Assembly: GCA_017395885.1 (NCBI GenBank)
Contig: JAFQNM010000026.1
Span: forward strand, 1-5,744
Direction: 5' to 3'
Length of the DNA stretch: 5,744 nucleotides
From: Clostridia bacterium
GTDB taxonomy: Bacteria; Bacillota; Clostridia; Oscillospirales; CAG-272
Shown piece by piece: positions 1 through 5,672 of the stretch; within the stretch, counting starts at the first letter, position 1; each line of letters begins with the position of its first letter. The notes under the pieces are model-generated. The model had not been told where the DNA came from, made no database searches, and was given only the letters and a program-made list of their open reading frames with translations. The translations under genes were made by a program, and so were the position numbers.

Positions 1-1104
1 ACGATCACCATGATCGAGAAGAGAGGACATAAGTTCACAGAGAACCTATCTGCAATGTCCTTCTCCATCGCAGATAATATGAAGGGCTATTGCTCCTGCA
101 GAAACTGCTCAAAGAAGTCAAGAACAGAGGGATATTCAGGCGTTTATATTGACCTGACAAACCGTGCGGCAAGAGACATAAGAGAGCTTTATCCCGAGTA
201 TCCCACACTGAGACTTATGTCTATCATCTATGACCATACTATTCCCGCAACGGTAAGACCTGAATCCAACGTTATTATCTTCTTCTGCGGACAGGGATGT
301 AATAACCACGCCATCAACTCCGGCCTTTGCGAGGGCAACGCTCCCCTTGTACATAAGCTTCATAACGGCTATGCTGCGGAGGCACTCAAGGCATGGACAA
401 ATTATTGCCATGAGTCCGGGGCCCAGATCTGGTTCTGGTACTATCCTGTAAGCTTCCTTTTCTATATGTCCCCCTGTCCCAACGTTCTCAAGCTTTATGA
501 TGATTTCAACTTCATCGTAAACGAGTGCGGAGTAGACGGATTCTATTTTGAGTGCGGCGGCCGTAACTACGGCTTTGAGCCTCTCAAGGCACACCTTGCA
601 AGTGAGTTCATATATAATCCCGAAATGACAGAGGAGGAGTATACGGATATCCTTATGGAGTATCTGTATATTTACTACGGAGCAGGATACGAGTATATTT
701 ATGAGTATCTTGAAATGCAGGACATAGCAGGCACAATGGATAGCTGCTATCTCAATAACTTCAGCTATCCGCAGGATATGTACGATCTGAACTACGTTGC
801 CGAGAACTACGGCATAATGAGAGCCCTCATCATCAATGCCCTGATGATGACTGATAATGAGGACGAGATCGAGCATCTTGAGCTTCTTCTTGCAACCTGC
901 GATTTCACAGGCCTTTCCGCAGTACATGACGATTGGTATATTAACGGTAATAACGTTGATATTTATAAGACTAATTATGACGTAATGTGCCGCCTCATAG
1001 AGAAGTATGAGATGAGACCCAATACCTTCACTGACGAAAACGGCGACCCCGATCAGCTTGATTTCACAAACTACGAGGAGAGCCCCTTCGACCAGGTTGC
1101 ATAA
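1..1104 (+). CDS. DUF4838 domain-containing protein, 5' end outside the window
   Basis: The frame is open to the first base of the window, so the ATG at 10 is probably internal and this is the C-terminal part (367 codons visible) of a longer protein. Family-typical blocks, in order: a CxCxxC cluster (YCSCRNC, bases 88-108), a PE-x-NV segment around 265-280, a W-rich stretch near 430-445, PNVL (481-492), GVDGFYFECGG (529-561), and YYGAG followed by a YEYL helix (673-705). This order matches DUF4838 as I know it, a domain found in probably secreted or surface proteins linked to glycan use; its reaction is not established. No dockerin, sortase signal or membrane helix follows the domain. The protein ends in an acidic, Pro/Asp-rich tail. 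Any signal peptide or N-terminal domain lies upstream. It stands alone on the plus strand, with a terminator 10 bases after its stop. Family assignment is fairly sure; function is unknown. Confidence 0.82.
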   Translation, partial: TITMIEKRGHKFTENLSAMSFSIADNMKGYCSCRNCSKKSRTEGYSGVYIDLTNRAARDIRELYPEYPTLRLMSIIYDHTIPATVRPESNVIIFFCGQGCNNHAINSGLCEGNAPLVHKLHNGYAAEALKAWTNYCHESGAQIWFWYYPVSFLFYMSPCPNVLKLYDDFNFIVNECGVDGFYFECGGRNYGFEPLKAHLASEFIYNPEMTEEEYTDILMEYLYIYYGAGYEYIYEYLEMQDIAGTMDSCYLNNFSYPQDMYDLNYVAENYGIMRALIINALMMTDNEDEIEHLELLLATCDFTGLSAVHDDWYINGNNVDIYKTNYDVMCRLIEKYEMRPNTFTDENGDPDQLDFTNYEESPFDQVA

Positions 1105-1114
1105 ACGTAAGATC

Positions 1115-1150
1115 AAGAAGACCGTTGTAAGCGCAACGGTCTTCTTTTGT
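1115..1150 (+). terminator. intrinsic terminator of the DUF4838 gene
   Basis: A perfect 13-bp stem, AAGAAGACCGTTG (1115-1127) with CAACGGTCTTCTT (1134-1146), has a 6-base loop and runs into TTCTTTTGT. It begins 10 bases after the TAA at 1102-1104. It separates this gene from the promoter that follows. Confidence 0.9.
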
Positions 1151-1170
1151 CGGATAAATTGACAGAACGG

Positions 1171-1199
1171 TTGACAAATGTTGAAAAATATGTTAAATT
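1171..1199 (+). promoter_or_regulatory. sigma-A type promoter for the Cys-rich repeat protein
   Basis: A perfect -35 hexamer TTGACA (1171-1176), a 17-base spacer and the -10 hexamer TAAATT (1194-1199), preceded by TGT as in an extended -10. Transcription should begin near 1206, giving a leader of about 25 bases that carries AAAGGAG (1217-1223), 7 bases before the ATG at 1231. A second TTGACA lies at 1159-1164 but has no -10 hexamer at a workable distance. Confidence 0.78.
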
Positions 1200-1230
1200 G
1201 AGAATACTAACAAGGTAAAGGAGAAATGAA

Positions 1231-2772
1231 ATGGAAGAAGGATATCAGTATACTCCTGAAAACGGAGGAATACCTGCCGAAAGCGTTTCCTTTGATAACG
1301 GAGAGGGCAGCCCTCAAAACAAAAATAAGCTCACAGCAATGATAGCTGCAGCGGTAGCTGTTATAGCAGTAGTGGGAATCGTGGTTGCCGGAATATTCAC
1401 CGGCTGGTTCGGTCTTGCAGGCAAGGGCCCCGCTATTGAGGTCGAGGAAGCAATCAATAATACTCTGTTTGCAGGCAATTTCACCGCAAGCCTGAAGGTC
1501 GGCAGCGGCTCAGATAAGATATCTGTAGATGCGCGTGTCGTCATCAATGAAAAGGATGAGGAGATATACTACATCATTGAAGATGATGACCGTAAAATTG
1601 CTCTTGATGGCAAGGATATTTATGTCTACTCTGAGGACTATGCGACTTCCGATGATGTTGACGATCTGGACGAGATCTGTGATATGTATTCTCAGTTCAA
1701 ATCCGGAAAGGATATAAACTGGAAGAGCATACTCAAGGATATGAATATTGATGATTACGTTGATTACCGTCAGGTAGAGGAGTTCTTTGATCTGCTTCAC
1801 TCTGAGTGTCTTGAGGATAAGGAATGGGTAAAGAAGCACCTCACACTTGAGAAGAAAAAGAACGAATATACATACGAGCTTGAGATAGACGATATCATTG
1901 AGGAGCTCTTTGCTGTTGCCGAGGAGGCAGACGTTCTCGATGTGGATGAGGACGATGTTGATGACCTTATTGATGAGCTCAAGGGCCTTGACGTTGAGGC
2001 GACCGTGACTCTCAAAAATAAGTATCTTTCCGAGGTCGATATAGAGATCAGCTGGGACGATTTTGATTTCGATTTCTACGTAGAGTTCACCGATGTGGGT
2101 GAGACCAAGATCACAGAGGAAGAGCTTGAGGAGATCGCAGACGACGTAGAGGCTTGGGAGGATGACCATATCTGTCCCGATTGCGGCAGCTATTCCTATG
2201 ATGCAGATGAGGATTATTGTCCCAACTGTGACGATGGATACGGCTATTGCGACTACTGCGACGACTATGATTATCTGTACGAATACGGCTCATACGATCT
2301 CTGCTGGGACTGCTACTATGATTACAAGTACGGCTCCGATGATGACGAATACGGCTATTGCGATTTCTGTGACGATTACGATTATATGTATACGTACTCC
2401 GGCAAGGAGCTCTGCTGGGACTGCTACTATGATTACAAGTATGGCTCCGACAGCTCCGATTACGGATACTGCGATTATTGCGATGACTACGGATACCTGT
2501 ATGATTACGGCTACTCCCAGATATGCGGAGACTGCTACAGCGACTATGCATACGGCTCTGGCAGCTCCGATTACGGATACTGCGATTATTGCGACGAATA
2601 CGGATACCTGTATGATTACGGATACTCCCAGATATGCGGAGACTGCTACAGCGACTATGCATACGGCTCTGGCAGCTCCGATTACGGCTACTGCGATTAT
2701 TGCGGCGAATACGCATACCTGTATGATTACGGATACTCCGAGATATGCGGAGAATGCTATCTTGATCAATAA
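1231..2772 (+). CDS. membrane-anchored Cys/Tyr/Asp-rich repeat protein with zinc ribbon
   Basis: A 513-residue protein that I do not recognise as a named family. The start is fixed by AAAGGAG 7 bases upstream. Residues 1-33 are polar and end in KNK. Residues about 34-60 form one hydrophobic helix; positive charge before it predicts N-inside, C-outside, and there is no lipobox. Residues about 65-312 are strongly acidic and alternate beta-like stretches (TASLKV, EIYYIIED, KDIYVYSED) with acidic helices, recalling lipoprotein-like LolA-type folds (guess). Next comes a zinc ribbon with C315, C318, C330 and C333. Then five tandem units begin at residues 337, 374, 411, 448 and 485, each CX2C-X14-CX2C and exactly 37 residues apart; the last ends at the C-terminus without its linker. 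Tyrosine makes up 11-12 of 37 residues in units 1 and 4. The four Cys per unit could bind zinc or form disulfides. The gene is monocistronic between its own promoter and terminator. Role unknown; a surface metal- or ligand-binding protein is one inference. Confidence 0.85.
   Translation: MEEGYQYTPENGGIPAESVSFDNGEGSPQNKNKLTAMIAAAVAVIAVVGIVVAGIFTGWFGLAGKGPAIEVEEAINNTLFAGNFTASLKVGSGSDKISVDARVVINEKDEEIYYIIEDDDRKIALDGKDIYVYSEDYATSDDVDDLDEICDMYSQFKSGKDINWKSILKDMNIDDYVDYRQVEEFFDLLHSECLEDKEWVKKHLTLEKKKNEYTYELEIDDIIEELFAVAEEADVLDVDEDDVDDLIDELKGLDVEATVTLKNKYLSEVDIEISWDDFDFDFYVEFTDVGETKITEEELEEIADDVEAWEDDHICPDCGSYSYDADEDYCPNCDDGYGYCDYCDDYDYLYEYGSYDLCWDCYYDYKYGSDDDEYGYCDFCDDYDYMYTYSGKELCWDCYYDYKYGSDSSDYGYCDYCDDYGYLYDYGYSQICGDCYSDYAYGSGSSDYGYCDYCDEYGYLYDYGYSQICGDCYSDYAYGSGSSDYGYCDYCGEYAYLYDYGYSEICGECYLDQ
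2239..2769 (+). repeat. five tandem 111-bp in-frame coding repeats
   Basis: The unit starts are 2239, 2350, 2461, 2572 and 2683, exactly 111 bases apart, each beginning TACGG(C/A)TA. Units 3 and 4 differ at only 3 of 111 bases by hand comparison. Units 1 and 2 form a second subgroup carrying CWDCYYDYKYGS in place of CGDCYSDYAYGS. Unit 5 is shortened to 87 bases before the stop codon and is closest to unit 4. The pattern indicates growth by tandem duplication, with the 3-4-5 block the youngest. Confidence 0.93.
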
Positions 2773-2808
2773 AAAAAGAAACACTCCGAAAGGAGTGTTT
2801 CTTTTTTT
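2771..2808. terminator. bidirectional intrinsic terminator between convergent genes
   Basis: A perfect 17-bp stem, left arm 2771-2787 (A7 GAAACACTCC) and right arm 2792-2808 (GGAGTGTTTC T7), with a GAAA loop. The left arm shares its first bases with the TAA stop of the repeat protein (2770-2772). The T-tract serves the plus-strand gene. The A-tract gives a U-tract on the minus strand, so it can also end the peptidase E-like transcript, whose stop is at 2863. Confidence 0.92.
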
Positions 2809-2862
2809 GTAGCTAAGCATTCATCGTTTTCCGTAAGGCAATCATAACTTTGCCGAAGTCGC

Positions 2863-3447
2863 TTACTGTTCACTTAATACAACCAGGTATTCATCGTTTG
2901 TCAGCGTTGTCACCTTATACTTGCTTGAGACCTTTAACTCAAGATAATCTTTTTCTCTATCAACATTATAATGACAAATAAATATTCTGTCACATAACCC
3001 AAGACCCGAAAGATCACAGAGGCCGAAAGTGTTGGTATCGTATTTTTGAACGTGAGTAATATCGGGAGTAACGATATGTGCACCGGCTGAACCGCCAATG
3101 TATACAGCACCGTTTTTTACAAGGTTAATAATTAATTTATCAGCCCCTGATTCTCGAATAAGCTTTATTGTACCGAAGGTGTTGCCACCGCTAATGTATA
3201 TTGCATCAATATCCAGGTTAAAGAATTTTTCCGGATTCCAGTAGTTAAAAACATAAACGTTTTCTGATTTGAATCCGAATTCCGTAAGGCGGTTATGATA
3301 CATTCCGCTTTTTATAAGCTCGTCGTTTGATTTTTCGTTAGGAAAAAACAGAACCTTACAATCTCCGATGGCCTTTGGAAGATTATCGTATATACATTTT
3401 GCACTATTTTCGTTTCTGAAATCACAAGAGGAGAGTATTAGCTTCAT
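2863..3447 (-). CDS. peptidase E-like protein (S51 family, class I glutamine amidotransferase-like fold)
   Basis: A 194-residue cytoplasmic protein. In the known family, PepE (aspartyl dipeptidase) uses a Ser-His-Asp triad and cleaves Asp-X dipeptides. Visible here: the N-terminal strand MKLILSSC; ISGGNTF (residues 86-92), the family's GGN loop; GGSAGA (118-123) with S120 as nucleophile at the elbow; and CHY with H159 as the likely catalytic His. The third residue would be D129 or D137, which I cannot settle by eye. No signal peptide is present. At 194 residues it is a little shorter than enteric PepE (about 229) and near the size of Gram-positive relatives. The start is chosen by homology; the Shine-Dalgarno is weak (AAAAGAAC just upstream). 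It lies downstream of the four-helix bundle gene, whose unbroken frame would overlap it by 26 bases, so co-transcription is likely. Base composition is AT-rich compared with flanking genes. Dipeptidase activity on Asp-X is inferred only. Confidence 0.85.
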   Translation of the reverse strand: MKLILSSCDFRNENSAKCIYDNLPKAIGDCKVLFFPNEKSNDELIKSGMYHNRLTEFGFKSENVYVFNYWNPEKFFNLDIDAIYISGGNTFGTIKLIRESGADKLIINLVKNGAVYIGGSAGAHIVTPDITHVQKYDTNTFGLCDLSGLGLCDRIFICHYNVDREKDYLELKVSSKYKVTTLTNDEYLVVLSEQ

Positions 3448-3526
3448 TTTTGTTCTTTTGTTTAATTGTAGTTATGGTGGAAATCAGCATTCTGCGAATT
3501 TGACCGCAGGAATTTTGCAGAGGTTA
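3422..3526 (-). pseudogene. stranded C-terminal helix of the four-helix bundle gene, beyond the TAA
   Basis: After the TAA (3526-3524) the same frame stays open for 33 more codons to a TGA at 3424-3422. The first 26 codons include CGQIRRMLISTITTIKQK, an amphipathic, basic-ended helix like the family's usual last helix. The final 7 codons overlap the start of the peptidase E-like gene. Counting the stop as one residue, the unit up to the neighbour's ATG is about 119 residues, the family's normal length. A single C-to-T change (CAA to TAA) would explain the stop. The other genes here also end in TAA, so codon reassignment is unlikely. Confidence 0.75.
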
Positions 3527-3802
3527 ATACTGTTCATCAGTAATGCAGTCAGTTTCATGCAGAAGATCAGGCCAATATTCTGTTTCATGGCATTCTTTAA
3601 GAGAAATCTCTAACTTTGAAAGTAAATCCTTGGTTCCTTGTGCATACTGTGCTTCGTGCAAATTTGCTCCTATTGAGGTGCCGGATCTAAGCAACTGATT
3701 GATGAGAACACTTTCTTTGTGATTTGACTTTAGCTCATGGCAAAGAAATATAATTTGTTTGGCAAGTTCTTTAGCCTTAGCTTTAACAATACTGGCTGAC
3801 AT
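3524..3802 (-). CDS. four-helix bundle protein (23S rRNA IVS-type), cut short by an in-frame stop
   Basis: A 92-residue reading frame of the four-helix bundle family (TIGR02436/PF05635 type), small proteins often encoded in 23S rRNA intervening sequences and related in fold to the Avd accessory protein of diversity-generating retroelements. Signature stretches: INQLLRSGTSIGANLHEA (residues 34-51) and LEISLKECHETEYWPDLL (64-81). The start ATG (3802-3800) follows TGAGGTT at a normal distance. The family is usually about 115-125 residues with four helices. Here the frame stops at TAA (3526-3524), right after TDEQY, where the last helix should begin. The same frame then encodes a convincing fourth helix (3523-3446), so the product lacks that helix unless the stop is an error. 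It precedes the peptidase E-like gene and follows a hairpin array. The molecular function of standalone members is unknown; nucleic acid binding is a reasonable guess. Confidence 0.82.
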   Translation of the reverse strand: MSASIVKAKAKELAKQIIFLCHELKSNHKESVLINQLLRSGTSIGANLHEAQYAQGTKDLLSKLEISLKECHETEYWPDLLHETDCITDEQY

Positions 3803-3808
3803 TTAGTT

Positions 3809-3823
3809 AACCTCATTTGAGGT
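3809..3823 (-). promoter_or_regulatory. ribosome binding site of the four-helix bundle gene inside a small inverted repeat
   Basis: On the minus strand GAGGTT (3814-3809) lies 6-8 bases before the ATG at 3802. It forms one arm of the inverted repeat ACCTCA-TT-TGAGGT (3810-3823). As RNA this can form only about 5 pairs with a 4-base loop, so it may mildly hide the ribosome site. No convincing promoter was found for this gene: the TATAAC sequences upstream resemble -10 hexamers but have no good -35 partner. Confidence 0.5.
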
Positions 3824-3827
3824 ATGT

Positions 3828-3986
3828 GTTATATTGCAAACTTTGTTTGCAGGCTCACAGTTATGTTTTTTTCTAAAGGAAAAAGTTATATGAAAGCCGT
3901 TGGCTTTCGTTAAACGCCGAAGGCATATAACTGTCCGCAGGACAATATAACGCACTTGTGCATATAACTCGCACAGCGAATATAAC
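3828..3986. repeat. array of small dissimilar hairpins separated by the heptamer ATATAAC/GTTATAT
   Basis: On the plus strand GTTATAT occurs at 3828-3834 and 3885-3891, with a degenerate GTTATG at 3860. Its reverse complement ATATAAC occurs at 3925-3931, 3945-3951, 3962-3968 and 3980-3986, and GTTAAAC at 3909-3915. Between them sit perfect palindromes: TGCAAAC-TTT-GTTTGCA (3835-3851), TTTTTC-TAAAG-GAAAAA (3868-3884), GAAAGCC-GTT-GGCTTTC (3892-3908), GCC-GAA-GGC (3916-3924), TGTCC-GCA-GGACA (3932-3944), GCAC-TT-GTGC (3952-3961) and TCGC-ACA-GCGA (3969-3979). The heptamer is conserved while arms and loops differ, the opposite of a CRISPR or simple tandem repeat. The ATATAAC starts are 20, 17 and 18 bases apart. 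Left and right heptamers are complementary, so they could pair and enclose hairpin branches. The array fills most of the gap between the UPF0210 operon terminator and the four-helix bundle gene. Nature unknown: mobile intergenic element, structured leader RNA or protein-binding array are all possible. Confidence 0.87.
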
Positions 3987-3987
3987 T

Positions 3988-4023
3988 GAACTAAAGAAAG
4001 CCCCTCGGGGCTTTCTTTAGTTC
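3988..4023. terminator. intrinsic terminator of the ACT-UPF0210 operon
   Basis: A perfect 17-bp inverted repeat, GAACTAAAGAAAGCCCC (3988-4004) and GGGGCTTTCTTTAGTTC (4007-4023), with only TC between the arms, so the real loop is about 4 bases (C-TC-G). On the minus strand the descending arm reads CTTTCTTT, providing the U-rich tract. It contains the stop codon of the UPF0210 gene (4019-4017) and directly abuts the hairpin array. Confidence 0.88.
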
Positions 4024-5375
4024 TTAAGTGCCTGGATAGGAGCAGGAATTCTTCCGCCTCTGGAGATGAACTTAGAGGGAGACTGCTGAGTGTTTATCCT
4101 CATAACGGGGCCGCTTCCGAGAAGTCCGCCAAATTCAAGCTCATCACCTATCTGCTTTCCGATAGCGGGAATAACACGTACCGCAGTAGTCTTTGAGTTT
4201 ATCATGCCAATGGCTGCCTCGTCTGCAATAATAGCAGAGATAACGTCTGCAGGAGTATCTCCGGGGATAACTATCATATCAAGGCCAACAGAGCAAACGC
4301 TTGTCATTGCCTCAAGCTTTTCAAGGCAAAGCACTCCCTCGCGTGCAGCACGGATCATACCGGCATCCTCCGAAACGGGGATAAATGCACCGGAAAGACC
4401 GCCAACGTTTGAGGAGGCCATAACGCCGCCCTTCTTAACTGCATCGTTAAGCATTGCAAGACAGGCCGTAGTGCCGTGGATTCCGCATCTCTCAAGGCCT
4501 ATCTCCTCGAGGATGTGGGCAACGGAGTCGCCTACGGCGGGAGTGGGAGCAAGAGAAAGGTCAACGATTCCGAAGGGAACACCGAGACGCTTGGATGCCT
4601 CGGTGCCTACAAGCTGACCCATACGTGTGATCTTGAATGCTGTTTTCTTAATAACGTCTGCGATCTCGTTAAGATCTGCATCAGGGTGCTTTGCAAGAGC
4701 TGCTCTGACCACTCCGGGGCCGGAAACGCCAACGTTGATAACACAGTCAGCCTCTCCCACACCGTGGAATGCACCTGCCATAAAGGGGTTGTCCTCAGGG
4801 GCGTTGCAGAAAACAACGAGCTTTGCAGGGCCGATGCAGTTGCGGTCTGCAGTAAGCTCAGCCGCCTTAACAACAGCCTTGCCCATAAGGCTGACGGCAT
4901 CCATATTGATGCCTGCCTTTGTGGAGCCGATGTTGACCGAGGAGCAAACTCTCTCCGTTGTGGCGAGAGCCTCGGGGATAGAGGCGATCAGCTCACGGTC
5001 ACCTGCGGAGAAGCCCTTCTGAACGAGGGCGGAGTATCCGCCGATGAAGTTAATGCCAAGGGTATCGGCAGCACGGTCAAGAGTTTTTGCATATTTAACG
5101 GGATCCCCTCCGCTGACAGCGCAAAGCATTGCAATGGGGGTGACCGCAATTCTTTTGTTTATTATCGGAATGCCGTAAAGAGCAGAGATATCCTCGCCTG
5201 TTTTAACCAGATTGCCGGCAAGCCTTGTGAGCTTGTCGTATACCTTTCTGCAGGAGGCGTCAATATCCGTGTCGCAGCAGTCAAGAAGGGAAATGCCCAT
5301 AGTGATGGTACGAATATCAAGGTTTTCATTCTGTATCATCTTTATGGTTTCCATAATGTCGCCAAGGGTGTGCAT
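4017..5375 (-). CDS. PFL family protein (UPF0210/DUF711)
   Basis: A 452-residue protein at the family's usual full length. UPF0210 members are cytoplasmic and have a fold likened to pyruvate formate-lyase/ribonucleotide reductase barrels, but no reaction is established to my knowledge. Conserved blocks: [15 protein letters not shown] (residues 19-33), [15 protein letters not shown] (107-121), [15 protein letters not shown] (147-161), [20 protein letters not shown] (189-208), [10 protein letters not shown] (214-223), [11 protein letters not shown] (276-286), [17 protein letters not shown] (301-317) and [17 protein letters not shown] (324-340). No signal peptide or membrane helix is seen. The start [11 protein letters not shown] is preferred over the ATG at codon 8 because a perfect AAGGAGG (5387-5381) lies 5 bases before it. 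It follows the ACT gene by 10 bases, with the Shine-Dalgarno overlapping that gene's stop, so the two are probably co-translated. The ACT-UPF0210 pair is conserved in Gram-positives, suggesting an amino-acid-sensing partner for an unknown enzyme (inference). Confidence 0.95.
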   Translation of the reverse strand: MHTLGDIMETIKMIQNENLDIRTITMGISLLDCCDTDIDASCRKVYDKLTRLAGNLVKTGEDISALYGIPIINKRIAVTPIAMLCAVSGGDPVKYAKTLDRAADTLGINFIGGYSALVQKGFSAGDRELIASIPEALATTERVCSSVNIGSTKAGINMDAVSLMGKAVVKAAELTADRNCIGPAKLVVFCNAPEDNPFMAGAFHGVGEADCVINVGVSGPGVVRAALAKHPDADLNEIADVIKKTAFKITRMGQLVGTEASKRLGVPFGIVDLSLAPTPAVGDSVAHILEEIGLERCGIHGTTACLAMLNDAVKKGGVMASSNVGGLSGAFIPVSEDAGMIRAAREGVLCLEKLEAMTSVCSVGLDMIVIPGDTPADVISAIIADEAAIGMINSKTTAVRVIPAIGKQIGDELEFGGLLGSGPVMRINTQQSPSKFISRGGRIPAPIQALKN

Positions 5376-5380
5376 TGTGA

Positions 5381-5388
5381 CCTCCTTA
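5381..5388 (-). promoter_or_regulatory. TAAGGAGG: stop codon of the ACT gene fused to the UPF0210 ribosome binding site
   Basis: On the minus strand TAA (5388-5386) shares its last two bases with the perfect Shine-Dalgarno AAGGAGG (5387-5381), 5 bases before the ATG at 5375. This fixes the UPF0210 start and implies translational coupling. Confidence 0.88.
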
Positions 5389-5655
5389 AATTCTGTGCAT
5401 AGAGTTGAAGATATCTTCGTGCATAATATTTATCTGCATACCGATCTCATCGGCAAGCTCTCCGAGATCAGATCGAAGGTGAGAAAAATCGCAGCCCTCG
5501 TCTGAAATATCAACGAGCATGACCATAACGAACATATCCTGAAGAATGGACTGAGTAACGTCTGAAATGTTAGCACGGTTTTCAGAGCAAACAGCGCTTA
5601 CCTTTGCAAGGATACCGAAGGTGTCCTTGCCGATTACTGAAATAATAGCCTTCAT
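5386..5655 (-). CDS. ACT domain-containing protein (UPF0237)
   Basis: An 89-residue protein made of one ACT domain, the beta-alpha-beta-beta-alpha-beta regulatory fold that binds amino acids or other small ligands, often as dimers. Seen here: first strand KAIISVIG (2-9), the [12 protein letters not shown] turn and helix (9-20), [14 protein letters not shown] (29-42) covering the second strand with the typical NI-DV-Q pattern, MVMLVDIS (44-51), a second helix about 57-72 and a last strand [10 protein letters not shown] (74-83). Length and pattern fit UPF0237, free-standing ACT proteins usually encoded next to UPF0210, as here. The ATG at 5655 follows AAAGG (5671-5667), which overlaps the stop of the upstream gene. 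The ligand and regulated target are unknown; the neighbouring UPF0210 protein is the obvious candidate partner. Confidence 0.95.
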   Translation of the reverse strand: MKAIISVIGKDTFGILAKVSAVCSENRANISDVTQSILQDMFVMVMLVDISDEGCDFSHLRSDLGELADEIGMQINIMHEDIFNSMHRI

Positions 5656-5666
5656 TTTTTCTTTTT

Positions 5667-5672
5667 CCTTTA
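5667..5672 (-). promoter_or_regulatory. TAAAGG: upstream stop codon overlapping the ACT gene ribosome binding site
   Basis: On the minus strand TAA (5672-5670) runs directly into AAAGG (5671-5667), 11 bases before the ACT gene ATG at 5655. The spacer is somewhat long and purine-rich (AAAAAGAAAAA). It repeats the overlap layout of the ACT/UPF0210 junction. Confidence 0.65.

Noticed and set aside
136..1116. Long minus-strand open frame opposite the DUF4838 gene (326 codons)
   Set aside because: It is antisense to a gene with clear family motifs, its translation resembles no protein I know, and no ribosome site or promoter supports it. It is explained by the codon bias of the real gene.
2111..2820. 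Open frames in other phases and on the minus strand across the 111-bp repeats
   Set aside because: A repeat length divisible by three keeps all frames open or closed together. The products are low-complexity Ser/Arg/His or Ile/Val strings, artefacts of the repeat.
2837..2854. Hairpin GGCAA-TCATAACT-TTGCC downstream of the peptidase E-like gene
   Set aside because: It has only five pairs with an 8-base loop and no U-tract. The ATAAC in its loop recalls the array heptamer but is too short to count as a copy.
3524..3526. Stop codon reassignment (TAA read as Gln) in the four-helix bundle gene
   Set aside because: TAA ends the DUF4838, repeat-protein, peptidase E-like, ACT and UPF0210 frames in the same window, so a local nonsense change or error is the simpler reading.
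3368..3613. Plus-strand open frame spanning the peptidase start and four-helix gene end
   Set aside because: It is antisense to two genes with recognisable family motifs and shows no motif or ribosome site of its own.
3890..3964. Small plus-strand frame MKAVGFR with AAAGGA upstream (ATG at 3890), continuing after a TAA as TPKAYNCPQDNITHLCI
   Set aside because: It lies entirely inside the hairpin array and its codons are dictated by the palindromes and heptamers. No promoter is visible and there is a stop after seven codons. A leader peptide cannot be excluded but is not supported.
3828..3986. CRISPR array
   Set aside because: The repeated piece is only 7 bases and the intervening pieces are palindromes of 8-17 bases. 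No cas genes are present.
4476..5402. Long plus-strand open frame opposite the UPF0210 gene (308 codons)
   Set aside because: It overlaps a well-conserved full-length gene in antisense and has no recognisable domain or ribosome site.
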